A stretch of 55,548 nucleotides of DNA from NCBI GenBank assembly GCA_017524725.1, contig JAFXUZ010000086.1, forward strand, positions 1 to 55,548, in the 5' to 3' direction. Under the pieces are notes generated by a model. The model searched no databases. It worked only from the letters and a program-made list of their open reading frames with translations, and was not told the origin of the DNA. Below, one piece after another: positions 1 through 7,507 of this stretch (the first letter of the stretch is position 1; each line of letters begins with the position of its first letter). The translations under genes were made by a program, and so were the position numbers. This DNA is from Clostridia bacterium. GTDB taxonomy: Bacteria; Bacillota; Clostridia; Christensenellales; Aristaeellaceae.

Positions 1-63
1 GCATGCCTCCTCATATCCTTCCGGCATCATTCGCAACAAACTCGCTACACCAACCATTTCCAT
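1..63 (-). CDS. N-terminal fragment of a transposase-like gene, cut by the window edge
   Basis: On the minus strand an ATG opens a frame that stays open for 21 codons to the window edge and contains the segment LLRMMPEGYEEAC. A consensus promoter lies just upstream. From memory, the segment MMPEGYEEAC resembles the start of IS4-like DDE transposases common in clostridia; this is recognition, not a search, and the visible part is too short to be sure. Any catalytic DDE residues would lie outside the window. A leading ATG two codons downstream is an alternative start, and the ribosome binding site (GGGGGA, about 8 nt upstream) is weak. Confidence 0.45.
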   Translation of the reverse strand, partial: MEMVGVASLLRMMPEGYEEAC

Positions 64-90
64 TCGGTCTTCCCCCTGTACTATTATACG

Positions 91-122
91 GTCATTATAA
101 TTGGTGTATTGATTGTTGTCAA
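91..122 (-). promoter_or_regulatory. Consensus sigma-A promoter of the leftmost gene
   Basis: Read on the minus strand, TTGACA and TATAAT are separated by exactly 17 bases, about 30 bases upstream of the ATG at 63. Both hexamers match the vegetative consensus perfectly. A second TATAAT-like hexamer lies about 9 bases downstream. Confidence 0.7.
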
Positions 123-133
123 GTTTAAGTTAG

Positions 134-463
134 TGCATATGTGGGCAGGTCCGTAAAAAGATAACCTGTCCCAGGGAACTTTTCCTTGTGCTGCAGTGTT
201 ACGCGAACCTTGATCCCGGGCTTCTTGACGCCTCGCTGATCTCCTGCTGCGGAAACTTTCCCAGTAAAGCGGGAAAGTTTGTCGGAAACAGGTTTTTCGG
301 TTTCGGGACAGCAAGGGGGTTCAGCGTCACAAACCTCGGCAGGATCGAAAGCGCCGGTATTCTGTCGGGCTTTTTTATTCCTCCGGCGTCTCCCGCGATG
401 CGGAAGACCTGGGGTGTACTCACCGTCAACGATGTATTGACGATATGCTCCGGGGAACGATAG
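134..463 (+). pseudogene. C-terminal remnant of a condensation/acyltransferase-like protein
   Basis: The frame is open from 134 (just after a TAG) to a stop at 461-463, with a possible GTG start at 188 but no convincing ribosome binding site. The segment FSVTNLGRI followed by FFIPPASPAMRKTWGVLTVN resembles the C-terminal part of chloramphenicol-acetyltransferase-fold condensation enzymes, where a TNLG-type motif precedes the last strands. The N-terminal part with the HHxxxDG catalytic motif is absent. The left flank is the transposase-like promoter region, so an insertion may have removed the 5' part. The family call is from memory and uncertain; the truncation is what the sequence shows. Confidence 0.35.
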
Positions 464-866
464 GTCTTATCGGGAGAGGAAAGCGAATGAAACACAAACG
501 GCCTCAGGGACATACTTGATGCTGAAAGGAGTATACCGACAAGCAGGATGTATGGGGAACATGTATTCCCTCCAGGGGTGAAGTCGGGACGGGGAAATAA
601 TTGTTGCATTTAAGGGTGATCCGGAATATGATAAAAGAAGTCGGAGAAACACAGGACAGCCCGGGAAGGACGTGCAAGCAATGCGAAGACGCGAAAAACC
701 GCTGTCGTCAATGGTGCGCCCCGGATGAAGTTGGCGTCTTATTCTGAACGCAATCGCCGGGATTGCAGCGGCTCAAATCGTAAAGCCGGGCTTTAAATGA
801 TGGCAAAGGCGGGAGGGCAGCCTCCTCCTCTGACTGCATTTATTCAAATGAAAGGCAGGATGTCAA
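464..866. other. Intergenic stretch without a recognisable gene
   Basis: Only short frames occur here and none has both a ribosome binding site and a protein-like translation. There is a small inverted repeat, AAAGCC/GGCTTT, near 782-795. The stretch looks like decayed accessory DNA between the gene remnant and the small peptide gene. Confidence 0.5.
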
Positions 867-977
867 ATGTTCAAGAGTGTTTTCGGATATATGTTGTGGG
901 GCGTTTTGACGGTTCTTATCGGATATATTCTGAATCGCGTATGGGATCGGTTTAAGGAGAGGACAAATCGCGAATGA
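867..977 (+). CDS. 36-aa single-pass membrane peptide, possible type I toxin
   Basis: The ATG at 867 follows an AGGA motif with 7-nt spacing, and the frame ends with TGA at 975-977. The translation starts MFKSVFGYMLWG, continues as a hydrophobic stretch of about 18 residues (roughly 5-23), and ends in a charged tail with WDRFKERTNRE. A hydrophobic segment followed by a short charged tail is typical of Fst/TxpA-type type I toxins, but also of other small membrane proteins. A strong bidirectional hairpin lies about 165 bases downstream, and a minus-strand promoter points back toward it, as in loci where toxin mRNA and antisense RNA converge. I do not recognise a specific family. No obvious promoter was seen upstream. 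Confidence 0.45.
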   Translation: MFKSVFGYMLWGVLTVLIGYILNRVWDRFKERTNRE

Positions 978-1142
978 AACTGTATCCAAAAAATAGGAAC
1001 GACGGTCACATAATTTCCTTTCCGGATTCCAAATGTAACCCTGTTTGTTATATGTTTTCAAGTCCGGTTCCTGATTTATGAAAAGCTTTTGTCCGTTTAT
1101 AATGCAGATCACATTCTGGGTTTCCAGACTTAACATAATAAT

Positions 1143-1184
1143 ACAGCCCCAGAAACCTCGATTTTACGCGGTTACTGGGGCTGT
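1143..1184. terminator. Strong bidirectional hairpin terminator
   Basis: ACAGCCCCAG at 1143-1152 pairs perfectly with CTGGGGCTGT at 1175-1184, and the loop adds further pairing. On the plus strand it is followed by TTCTACTGTG and then TTTTT at 1195; on the minus strand by ATTATTATG. It would end a plus transcript carrying the 36-aa peptide and a minus transcript from the promoter near 1290-1319. Confidence 0.6.
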
Positions 1185-1282
1185 TCTACTGTGTTTTTGC
1201 GTTACCAACGATACGCCTTTTTCCAGTTTACACGATTTGTGCCTTGTTCGAGGCTAATAGTGTAAAACGTCTTTTTAACTTG
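1143..1282 (-). ncRNA. Candidate small RNA convergent with the 36-aa peptide gene
   Basis: A minus-strand promoter-like sequence lies near 1290-1319 and the hairpin at 1143-1184 could end the transcript about 140 nt later. Inside, GTTTACAC (1226-1233) is nearly complementary to GTGTAAAAC (1260-1268) and encloses a GCCT/AGGC stem, so the RNA would be folded. No frame inside looks coding. The overlap with the peptide mRNA would be confined to the 3' ends, as in the par locus of pAD1. Existence as a transcript is inferred. Confidence 0.3.
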
Positions 1283-1289
1283 ATTGCAT

Positions 1290-1319
1290 TATACACTATT
1301 TGAAAAAAATGACACAATT
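1290..1319 (-). promoter_or_regulatory. Minus-strand promoter for the candidate small RNA
   Basis: Read on the minus strand, TTGTGT is followed after 18 bases by a perfect TATAAT. No start codon with a ribosome binding site follows, which supports an RNA product. Confidence 0.4.
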
Positions 1320-1349
1320 ATATGTGGGATTAAAAAAGGTATTAAGAAA

Positions 1350-1369
1350 GAGCCCGCCGAAGCGGGCTC
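1350..1369 (-). terminator. Hairpin terminator for a minus-strand gene remnant
   Basis: GAGCCCGC and GCGGGCTC (8 bp) enclose a tetraloop. On the minus strand the hairpin is followed by TTTCTTAAT. It lies 36 bases past the stop codon of the short frame ending at 1405, as expected for the 3' end of a real gene. Confidence 0.55.
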
Positions 1370-1404
1370 AGATTGTGCTTGTGACCGTAAGCCGTCACTT
1401 CGCT

Positions 1405-1479
1405 TTATTGTGCTTCTTCCAGTTTAACGGACTCTTCGTTTCCGTTCCGGAAATGGAAGACAATAGTTTTGTTTGGCAT
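1405..1479 (-). pseudogene. Tail of a small unknown gene
   Basis: On the minus strand 24 codons from ATG 1479 read TIVFHFRNGNEESVKLEEA near the end, followed by TAA and a hairpin terminator. The residue pattern is protein-like and the terminator position fits, but there is no ribosome binding site before the ATG and an in-frame stop lies at 1534-1536. The most likely explanation is a C-terminal remnant of a small, perhaps mobile-element gene whose 5' part was lost. Function unknown. Confidence 0.3.
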
Positions 1480-1635
1480 TACTGTTGCGAATTCTACGAG
1501 TGAATTTCTGAGTAAGGATGATTTGATCAGCGTTTACAAGAACCGGGAAACCTACGCCACAGTTAATGCCTGTTTTTTCACGTACGCCATAGTCACTCCG
1601 GATGGAAAGTGGAATGCACAAGGACAGATCATGGC

Positions 1636-2846
1636 GTCGAATGCTTTTTTGAAAAAGAAAACATCTGGATATTCGACGGTAAGGGCGAACTGCTGATCAC
1701 CATCATGTCATCCTTGGCCCAGGAGGAGAGCCGCAGCATTTCGGAAAACGTCACCTGGGGCCATCGCAAGCGGATGGCCGACGGCAAGGTCACTTTAGCC
1801 TACAGCACCTTCCTGGGTTATGACCGGGGAGAGGACGGAGGGCTTGTGATCAATCCCCAGGAAGCCGAAACCGTCCGCCTGATCTACCGTTCCTTCATGG
1901 ACGGCATGACACCCATCGGCATCTGTCATATGCTGGAAGAAAAGGGTGTCCTCACGCCTGGAAAAAAGAAAAAGTGGTCGGAAAAACCGTTCTGAGCATC
2001 TTGTCAAATGAAAAATGCAAGGGGGACGCATTAGTGCAGAAAACCTTCACGGTGGATTTCCTGACGAAGAAGCACAAGGTGAACGAGGGCGAAGTGTCGC
2101 AGTTCTATGTGAAAGGCAATCACGACGCCATCATCCCGCCACCGGAGTTTGACAAAGTACAGGCTGAATTGGCCCGGAGGAAATCCATAGGGCGCGGATA
2201 CAGTGGGGGCAGTATCTTCGCTTCCCGGCTCGTTTGCGGGGACTGCGGAGGCTACTACGGCCAGAAGGTCTGGCATTCCAACGACCCTTACCGCAAAGTC
2301 ATCTGGCGCTGCAATCGGAAGTATGGCAAAGGAGAGAAGGGCGGTACGCCCACTCTGACCGAAGAGGTCATCAAGGCGCTGTTCCTGAAAGCCTACAACC
2401 TCCTGATGGCAGACCGGGAAAGCATCGCAGAAGATTGCCAGGTGCTTTCCGACATGTCGGGTGATACAACTGCGTTTGATAAGAAGATTGCAGCGGCGCA
2501 GAAGGAAATAGCTGATGTTGTTGCCAGGAACAGCGCATTCATCCATAGCCAAAAAGCTTCTGGGTACAATTTGGCGGAGTTTGAGAAGACCACGTCGGCA
2601 TACGATGAACGATACCTGAAAGCGAAGGCAAGGCTGGAAAAACTTCAGGCCGAGCGGCAGGAACGCTTGGCCAGAAAGCAGGCTGTCGAGAGGTTCATAG
2701 AAGACTTGTTGAAACAGCCATTGGTGCTTGAGCAATGGGATGATCAACTCTGGAACCTGCTTGTGCAAAAAATGGTTGTGTCGGGAGACGGGACGGTGGT
2801 GTTTGAGTTTAAGGGAGAAAACAGGATCACGGTCAAGATGGATTAA
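1636..2846 (+). pseudogene. Large serine recombinase, 5'-truncated and frameshifted
   Basis: The first part (frame ending at 1995) reads like the middle of a large serine recombinase: FDGKGELLITIMSSLAQEES is the end of the resolvase domain, then a Recombinase-domain stretch with FLGYDRGEDGG. The second part (to 2846) continues with SILSNEKCKGDALVQKTFT, NEGEVSQFYVKGNHDAII, a zinc ribbon (CGDCGG and a downstream Cys) and a coiled-coil-like C-terminus with many K/E/R. The two parts join in different frames at the A-run at 1982-1986, where one A appears to be missing. The N-terminal catalytic region with the nucleophilic serine is absent, so the protein cannot be active. Recombinases of this type excise and integrate conjugative or mobilisable elements; this is probably what is left of one. 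No partner element genes are nearby. Confidence 0.85.
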
Positions 2847-2963
2847 GGGATCTTTTCCCAACACTAACTTATTTCTATCAGAACAGCCAAACATTAAGGG
2901 ATTTAACATAGAGGGCATTCGTTATTTTTTACATTGTCAACATAGTGAACCATCATCGTGTTC

Positions 2964-3917
2964 TTATCGCTTCCAGCTCCTCTCCGCCAGCTTTTTCAAC
3001 TCCTTCTCGTCCTCTCTGTCCCGGATTCGCCGGGCGGCGACCACGCGCCTCTCCTCGTCCTTTTCCACGCAGGTGACCAGGAGCAGCAGCTGATCCTCGG
3101 GCCGCACATCGACGGTGCAGGTATGCACGGAGGCGGCCTTCAAGGCTTCGATGGCGGCTTGGCGCTTCTGAATATCCGATGAAATCAGAGAAAAGAAGTC
3201 CACGTAATGCCGGGCATACAATTCGGTGCTGACGCTGCCCACCGCAAAGATCACATAGCGGCTTTCTTCATACATGGTGTCAAAGGTGATGAAGGGATTT
3301 TTGCGATAAAAGGACACGTTTTCAAAGTTCCGCAAGCACCCGAACATGGCCCCGGTTTTCATGTTGTGGCCGTACAGGATCAGGGTATAGGGCCGGGTTT
3401 TCATGGAAATGCCGGAATCCAGGAAAATGGCTCCGTTCACATTCTTCTTGCACAGAGCGTCGTGATCCATATAGAACACTTCATCCCGCTGCACTACGGC
3501 TTCATCCAGCAGATCGCCGATATTCAGCCAGCCCACAATGTCCTTGTTCTCTTTTCGCAGAGCTTTGAAGCGGCTGCCGATGGTCAGCCCGGGATTGCCG
3601 GGATAAGCCGCCGCCTCCAGCATGGGCGCGGGGGATGCAGTGGGTACAGGTGTGGCCGGGGCTATTGTTGGAGCAGGCGTGGCCGGGGCAGGGGATGCAG
3701 CAAGCGAAACGGTTTCCATTGGCGTTTCTTCCCGATATGCCTGCCTGAGTGTATCGGCTGTGCGGCGGGAAGCTGTATAATCCCTGCCGTAGCCGATCAG
3801 CTTCACCAGCCCGAATGCAATCAGGGCGGCGGAGAGAGCGATCAGCGCCAGCCGTTCCCAGCGAAAGCGCCGGAAACGGGTGGGACGCCTGCGGCCTTTC
3901 CACTCCCCGCCCTGCAT
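2964..3917 (-). CDS. Class B-type sortase
   Basis: Membrane-anchored transpeptidase of 317 aa that joins surface proteins to cell wall or related acceptors. A basic N-terminus is followed by one membrane segment (about residues 22-40), a Pro/Ala/Thr-rich linker (74-98) and the sortase domain. The catalytic His is in LYGHNM (H184), the Cys in LLVTCV (C283), and the Arg in the ERRVV segment (R290 or R291). The long insertion between His and Cys, including a helical segment rich in K and A, fits class B. The start is set by GGAGG 8 nt before the ATG. It lies 68 nt downstream of the protease gene, which ends in an IPKTG sorting signal and is its likely substrate; a GCCCTGTC/GACAGGGC hairpin (3945-3970) sits in the gap without a T-run. 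The class call rests on sequence features and is fairly sure; substrate assignment is inference. Confidence 0.88.
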   Translation of the reverse strand: MQGGEWKGRRRPTRFRRFRWERLALIALSAALIAFGLVKLIGYGRDYTASRRTADTLRQAYREETPMETVSLAASPAPATPAPTIAPATPVPTASPAPMLEAAAYPGNPGLTIGSRFKALRKENKDIVGWLNIGDLLDEAVVQRDEVFYMDHDALCKKNVNGAIFLDSGISMKTRPYTLILYGHNMKTGAMFGCLRNFENVSFYRKNPFITFDTMYEESRYVIFAVGSVSTELYARHYVDFFSLISSDIQKRQAAIEALKAASVHTCTVDVRPEDQLLLLVTCVEKDEERRVVAARRIRDREDEKELKKLAERSWKR

Positions 3918-3985
3918 TTTTCCTTCCTCCCAACTGAAACACAGGCCCTGTCTGCCGAATGGGACAGGGCTATGCTGAAATCCTG

Positions 3986-6250
3986 TTATTTACTGGCTTT
4001 CCTGCGTTTGCCCATCATCAGCGCGATGCCGATGCCCGCCGTGCCCAGCAGGATCATCCCTGCCCACAGGGCCAGGGGCGCGCGGTCGCCGGTCTTGGGG
4101 ATTTTCTTGTTGATGATGGTGCCGCCATCACAGCAGCGGTCGGTGATCCCGGCGTACACGCCCACGTTTTCATACTGGGTGATGTAGCCCTTCACCGGCT
4201 GCTCGATCACGTAGCAAGCCGCGGGAGAAGAGAACCAGGCGTTATACCGCCATTCCGTCTTGCTTACTTTCGTTTTATCAAATCCGTGATGATACACAGA
4301 GCCGTCGGCCTTATAGAGCGTAAAGTCGATGCTCTTTTCGCCGTCCCCCTGCCAGACCTTCTTGAAGGTGAACGTATCGCTGGGCACGGCCACCGCCTCA
4401 AAGCTGCCGGGCTGCGCCTGCACGGTAAAGTTCACTGTCACGGCCTTTTCATCGTCAAACACCGCCGTGAGCTTGTAAGTGCCCGCAGCCAGAGTGTCCA
4501 GATAAGCGGGGAGCAGCTCCGCCTTCACGCTGCCGGAGGCGGCGTTATATTGGCTTCCGGGGGTCAGGATACCGCCGTTAGTTTCCAAGACGAGGAAATG
4601 AGAGAAGGCGGCCTCGTTGCTCACCGTGCGTTCGAACACGAAGGGAAGCAGCGTGCCGGAACCCTTCACATACACGCTGTCCGCGCCTTCGGAGCAGACG
4701 TATTTTGCGCCTTCCCGACAGGTGCCGATATCAAAATGGGAGGTGCCGGCAGTTTTCCGGGTGATTTCATAATCGGTGGTGGAAGCCACATAGCCGTTTT
4801 TGACGGGTACGTACAGATCCGCGGATGCCGTTTTGCTCCAGTCCAGCGTGTCCAGGAGGTTGCTTCCCAGCCCCGTCAGCAGGGATCCGGACACGGCATA
4901 GCCTTTCTGCCGGGACAGCGCTTCCAGGTAATTAAGCCAGTCGGCGCAGAATTGAGCCGTGCCCTCGTCCGATCCGCCGTTTCCGCCACAGATAAAACGC
5001 AGGGTGAAATCGTCGGTATCCAGGAAGCGGGCTCCAGTGATGCGGCGGATGATGTCATCCAGCGGTTCCCCGTTGTGCAGCCGTTCCAGGATGCGGGAAA
5101 AGGCGTTCAGCAGACCCGTGTCGTCGATGGCCGTGATGCTGCCGTCCGTGCCGCGGCTGAGGGCTGACGAATGTCCGTCTGCCTGCCATTGCATATCGCA
5201 GAGCCAGGCCACAGCCATGGGCCCGAAAATATAGCCGATATAGTACGTATCCCTGTCTATATCCCGATAGAGGTTATTTGCCACTTTCGAATAAGCCTGA
5301 CGCACCCGGTCGGGGGTGGAGGACGGCGCTGTGCCCTCTGGGTTCCAAAGGCCGAACCACTCGAATACCGGTTCATATAATTGGTAGTTTCCGGCGGCCA
5401 GGTCTGCGGCGCCCTCTGTGAACCAGACGGGATACAGCATCGCGTCGTTCGCCGCATCCATGTCGTCATAGCTGTATGACGAGGGGCGGATGAGGGCCAT
5501 ACCGTTCTGGTTATAGTTAAACATGAAAGCGTGCATCAATTCATGGGGAATGACATCATTCAATTCGAGGGCGGTATCGTTGTCCCGCTTCAGGACATAG
5601 CCGTCCTCCGTTTCTTTCAGCCAGTCATTCAGATATACGGCAATCTGCAGGGAGATCGCGGTGTCGCTGGCAGTCCCTCTGAATACTTCCGCATAGACGT
5701 TTGCTTTGTACGTGCGGATACTCAGGCCGATCTGCTCGGAAAGGCTGCCGGCAGGGGCGTTCCGGAAGGCCGGCACCCGCGAAGTGATCAGCCGGACAGA
5801 CTGGGGCATCAGCCGGTTGACTACCAGATCCATGAATTCGTCCAGCGTCTCCAGCGAATATTTTTCCATGGTACTTGTAGTGCAGAATTGTTTGACCAAG
5901 TCCGACGCGGAGGAAAAATACTCGTCAGCCAGTTTTTTCTTTGCCGCGGAAATTTGATCCCAGACGCCGCCATCTCTGAAAAACGCATCCATGCCGACAA
6001 AGGATAACACGGGATCCGTTTTGATTTTCTTCGCGCCTTCATATCCGGCGGCATAGAACAGGGCTGTCCAGTCGACTGCGTCAAGGCCGCCAAGATCGGC
6101 GATGGCCTGTTCCCAATCAATGCTGTCATACTCCGGCCCGTATGTATCCACGAAGGCCTGGTACTTGTCCTCTTCATCGGCCCATGCGCAGCAGGCCAGG
6201 GAACAGAGCAGCATTGCCGCCAGCAGCAGGGAAACGAATCTCTTTTGCAT
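3986..6250 (-). CDS. Secreted, sortase-anchored zinc metalloprotease with Cna-B-like domain
   Basis: A 754-aa precursor starting at ATG 6250 (GAGGAG 8 nt upstream; an upstream TTG at 6256 is less likely). Residues 1-25 form a signal peptide. The catalytic motif HELMH is at about 236-240, and WFTEGAADLAAG supplies a probable third zinc ligand, Glu 279, as in gluzincins. Near the C-terminus (from about 625) a segment FTFKKVWQGDGEKSI looks like a Cna-B-type beta-sandwich. The protein ends with IPKTGD (717-722), a hydrophobic helix and GKRRKASK, a standard cell-wall sorting signal with I instead of L. It would be exposed on the cell surface. The sortase follows directly in the same orientation, so the pair may be a dedicated unit. 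Substrate unknown; the peptidase family cannot be fixed from the motif alone. Confidence 0.85.
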   Translation of the reverse strand: MQKRFVSLLLAAMLLCSLACCAWADEEDKYQAFVDTYGPEYDSIDWEQAIADLGGLDAVDWTALFYAAGYEGAKKIKTDPVLSFVGMDAFFRDGGVWDQISAAKKKLADEYFSSASDLVKQFCTTSTMEKYSLETLDEFMDLVVNRLMPQSVRLITSRVPAFRNAPAGSLSEQIGLSIRTYKANVYAEVFRGTASDTAISLQIAVYLNDWLKETEDGYVLKRDNDTALELNDVIPHELMHAFMFNYNQNGMALIRPSSYSYDDMDAANDAMLYPVWFTEGAADLAAGNYQLYEPVFEWFGLWNPEGTAPSSTPDRVRQAYSKVANNLYRDIDRDTYYIGYIFGPMAVAWLCDMQWQADGHSSALSRGTDGSITAIDDTGLLNAFSRILERLHNGEPLDDIIRRITGARFLDTDDFTLRFICGGNGGSDEGTAQFCADWLNYLEALSRQKGYAVSGSLLTGLGSNLLDTLDWSKTASADLYVPVKNGYVASTTDYEITRKTAGTSHFDIGTCREGAKYVCSEGADSVYVKGSGTLLPFVFERTVSNEAAFSHFLVLETNGGILTPGSQYNAASGSVKAELLPAYLDTLAAGTYKLTAVFDDEKAVTVNFTVQAQPGSFEAVAVPSDTFTFKKVWQGDGEKSIDFTLYKADGSVYHHGFDKTKVSKTEWRYNAWFSSPAACYVIEQPVKGYITQYENVGVYAGITDRCCDGGTIINKKIPKTGDRAPLALWAGMILLGTAGIGIALMMGKRRKASK

Positions 6251-6618
6251 GTTCAAGGCTCCTCTTCTCCAAGTTTGTTTCTTTAGCAGGAAAAACGGGT
6301 GGATGCGCCGGAAGCTGATTCCGTTCCCGCCATGCCGTCACGTTCATCCGCAAGTATCATCGTTTTGCCGCGGCCCGCTCCTGGCTGTCTCCGGGTTCAG
6401 CCTGAATATAGTGTAATGGGTGTTCCAAATCCTTCCCCCTATACTATATTTTGTATTCTATCATATACAGCATCTTTTGTACATACTCAAATTGTTCTGG
6501 AAGCGTATTCCCGCCGCGAAATACAGGAGACAGTCCTATAGATTAACACTGGATAATATAAACAATTCTGCGGAATATCTGTTGACAGCTTTTTTGGACT
6601 GCTTGTCCGCATTTTTCA

Positions 6619-6760
6619 ATGGGGTAACGGGTAGGCCCTATGGGGTAACGGGAAAGGGGCATAGGGTAACGGGAAAGCTGCTTCCCGTTACCCCATACTC
6701 GTCCATAAAGCCAAAATGCCCGTCCGGAGACCGCTCCGGAAGGGCATAGGGCAACGGGAA
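6619..6760. repeat. 21-bp direct repeats plus one inverted and one diverged copy
   Basis: The core ATGGGGTAACGGG starts at 6619 and 6640, and as ATAGGGTAACGGG at 6661, giving an exact 21-bp period. An inverted copy, TTCCCGTTACCCCAT, follows at 6682-6696 and forms a dyad with the third copy. A diverged direct copy, ATAGGGCAACGGGAA, is at 6746-6760. The spacing of two helical turns suggests binding of a protein on one face of the DNA; transcribed, the dyad would make a strong stem. Confidence 0.6.
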
Positions 6761-6806
6761 CAAGCGCGGAAGCTCCGTGTTTAGCGGCTTTCCGGGCAAA
6801 AAGTAA

Positions 6807-6838
6807 CAACCCCAATCTCGTATCAAGATTAGGGTTGT
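6807..6838 (-). terminator. Hairpin downstream of tRNA-Arg(CCG)
   Basis: Twelve bases pair with one mismatch around a 7-8 base loop, starting only about 5 bases past the tRNA 3' end on the minus strand. The sequence beyond it (TACTTTTTG) is moderately T-rich, so it is a plausible intrinsic terminator. Confidence 0.5.
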
Positions 6839-6842
6839 TGGG

Positions 6843-6919
6843 TGGTGCGCCCGGCGGGATTCGAACCCACGGCCTTCAGAGTCGGAGTCTGACACTCTAT
6901 CCAGCTGAGCTACGAGCGC
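6843..6919 (-). tRNA. tRNA-Arg (anticodon CCG)
   Basis: The minus strand folds into a full cloverleaf: acceptor GCGCTCG with CGGGCGC (one G-U), anticodon stem TCAGA/TCTGA around the loop CTCCGAC, T-arm GTGGG TTCGAAT CCCGC, and encoded CCA. Anticodon CCG reads the Arg codon CGG. It has its own promoter (6944-6972) and sits just downstream of rnpB on the same strand. Confidence 0.95.
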
Positions 6920-6943
6920 ATGACGTCATCAGACGCAAAAAAA

Positions 6944-6972
6944 ATAATATCATATAAGGGTACTTTTGTCAA
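6944..6972 (-). promoter_or_regulatory. Promoter of tRNA-Arg(CCG)
   Basis: Read on the minus strand: TTGACA, 17 bases, TATTAT, ending 25 bases before the tRNA. It lies immediately past the 3' end of rnpB. Confidence 0.75.
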
Positions 6973-6987
6973 GCGAAGAAAACAATT

Positions 6988-7325
6988 GCGGCAAAGCGCG
7001 GCCTGTAAGCCGAGTTCTGTTAAAAATGGCCATCTATCTCGACACAAAGTCGCCAATGTGCTCAAGCGATACTGCGAAGACAGGACGGGCCGCCCTGTAT
7101 GTCTTCTGGATCTTGCACCGAATGGGGTTTACATGACGGCACAGTCGCCAGGCCGCCCGTGCGCTCTTACCGCACATTTCCACCCTTACCGTCTCTGGAC
7201 GGCGGTATCTTTCTGTTGCACTTGCCTTGGAGTCGCCTCCACCAGCCGTTAGCTGGCATTCTGCCCTGCGGTGCTCGGACTTTCCTCATGCCAAAGGCAC
7301 GCAGCCATTCAGCCGCCTTTGCCGC
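6988..7325 (-). ncRNA. rnpB: RNase P RNA, bacterial class A
   Basis: RNA subunit of RNase P, which matures tRNA 5' ends. On the minus strand it begins GCGGCAAAGG and ends with CTTTGCCGC, forming helix P1. The conserved blocks GAGGAAAGTCCGAGC (near 7270-7290 on the plus coordinate) and the 3' ACAGAACTCGGCTTA (near 7005-7020) are present, as is GGTAAGGGTGGAAA-type core sequence in the middle. Length of about 338 nt is normal. A consensus promoter lies directly upstream and a tRNA gene directly downstream. Confidence 0.96.
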
Positions 7326-7331
7326 TTATAT

Positions 7332-7360
7332 TTCATAACACGATAATTCATTTTTGTCAA
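7332..7360 (-). promoter_or_regulatory. rnpB promoter
   Basis: On the minus strand TTGACA and TATGAA are 17 bases apart, and the RNA 5' end follows about 7 bases later, exactly where transcription would start. Confidence 0.8.
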
Positions 7361-7467
7361 TAAACAGACGAAAAAACATGTGAAGCAAATAGAGGGATAA
7401 CATGGAAAAAAGGAAATCGGGATCAAGACGCGGCAACAAAGAAAAAAGAGGAAAAAACAGCAAAAGC

Positions 7468-7497
7468 GAAAAAAAGGCCTTCCGCGGCGGGAAGGCC
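7468..7497 (-). terminator. Terminator of the PpiC-type foldase gene
   Basis: GGCCTTCC and GGAAGGCC (8 bp) are followed on the minus strand by seven T. It begins about 10 bases past the stop codon at 7508. Confidence 0.85.
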
Positions 7498-7507
7498 CAT
7501 GTTGGTA

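Larger units (their letters stand above)
6257..6842. other. Intergenic region with repeats, no gene seen
   Basis: On the minus strand a TTGAGT-17-TATATG promoter-like sequence lies around 6468-6496 and could drive the protease gene with a leader of about 210 nt. From 6619 on there are regular 21-bp repeats (separate entry). Just before the tRNA a hairpin, CAACCCCAATCT (6807) with AGATTAGGGTTG (ending 6838), one mismatch, is placed to end the tRNA transcript. Short frames here translate into low-complexity or tRNA-shadow sequence. Confidence 0.5.

Noticed and set aside
1469..1696. 75-codon plus frame upstream of the recombinase remnant
   Set aside because: It needs a TTG start without a ribosome binding site and crosses into the recombinase sequence out of frame. 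The stretch TPDGKWNAQG looks protein-like, so a remnant cannot be fully excluded.
2031..2918. Minus-strand 295-codon frame opposite the serine recombinase
   Set aside because: The plus strand encodes clear recombinase motifs in this stretch; the minus frame has no protein-like features.
3207..5167. Long plus-strand frames opposite the sortase and protease genes
   Set aside because: Their translations are rich in H, G, R and P as expected for antisense frames of a GC-rich gene, they lack ribosome binding sites, and the minus-strand proteins have clear motifs.
6619..6700. CRISPR array
   Set aside because: The 21-bp period leaves no room for spacers and no cas genes are present. No CRISPR array was seen in the window.
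6638..6895. Frame over the 21-bp repeats and tRNA
   Set aside because: It reads through the tRNA-Arg sequence, a known false gene pattern.
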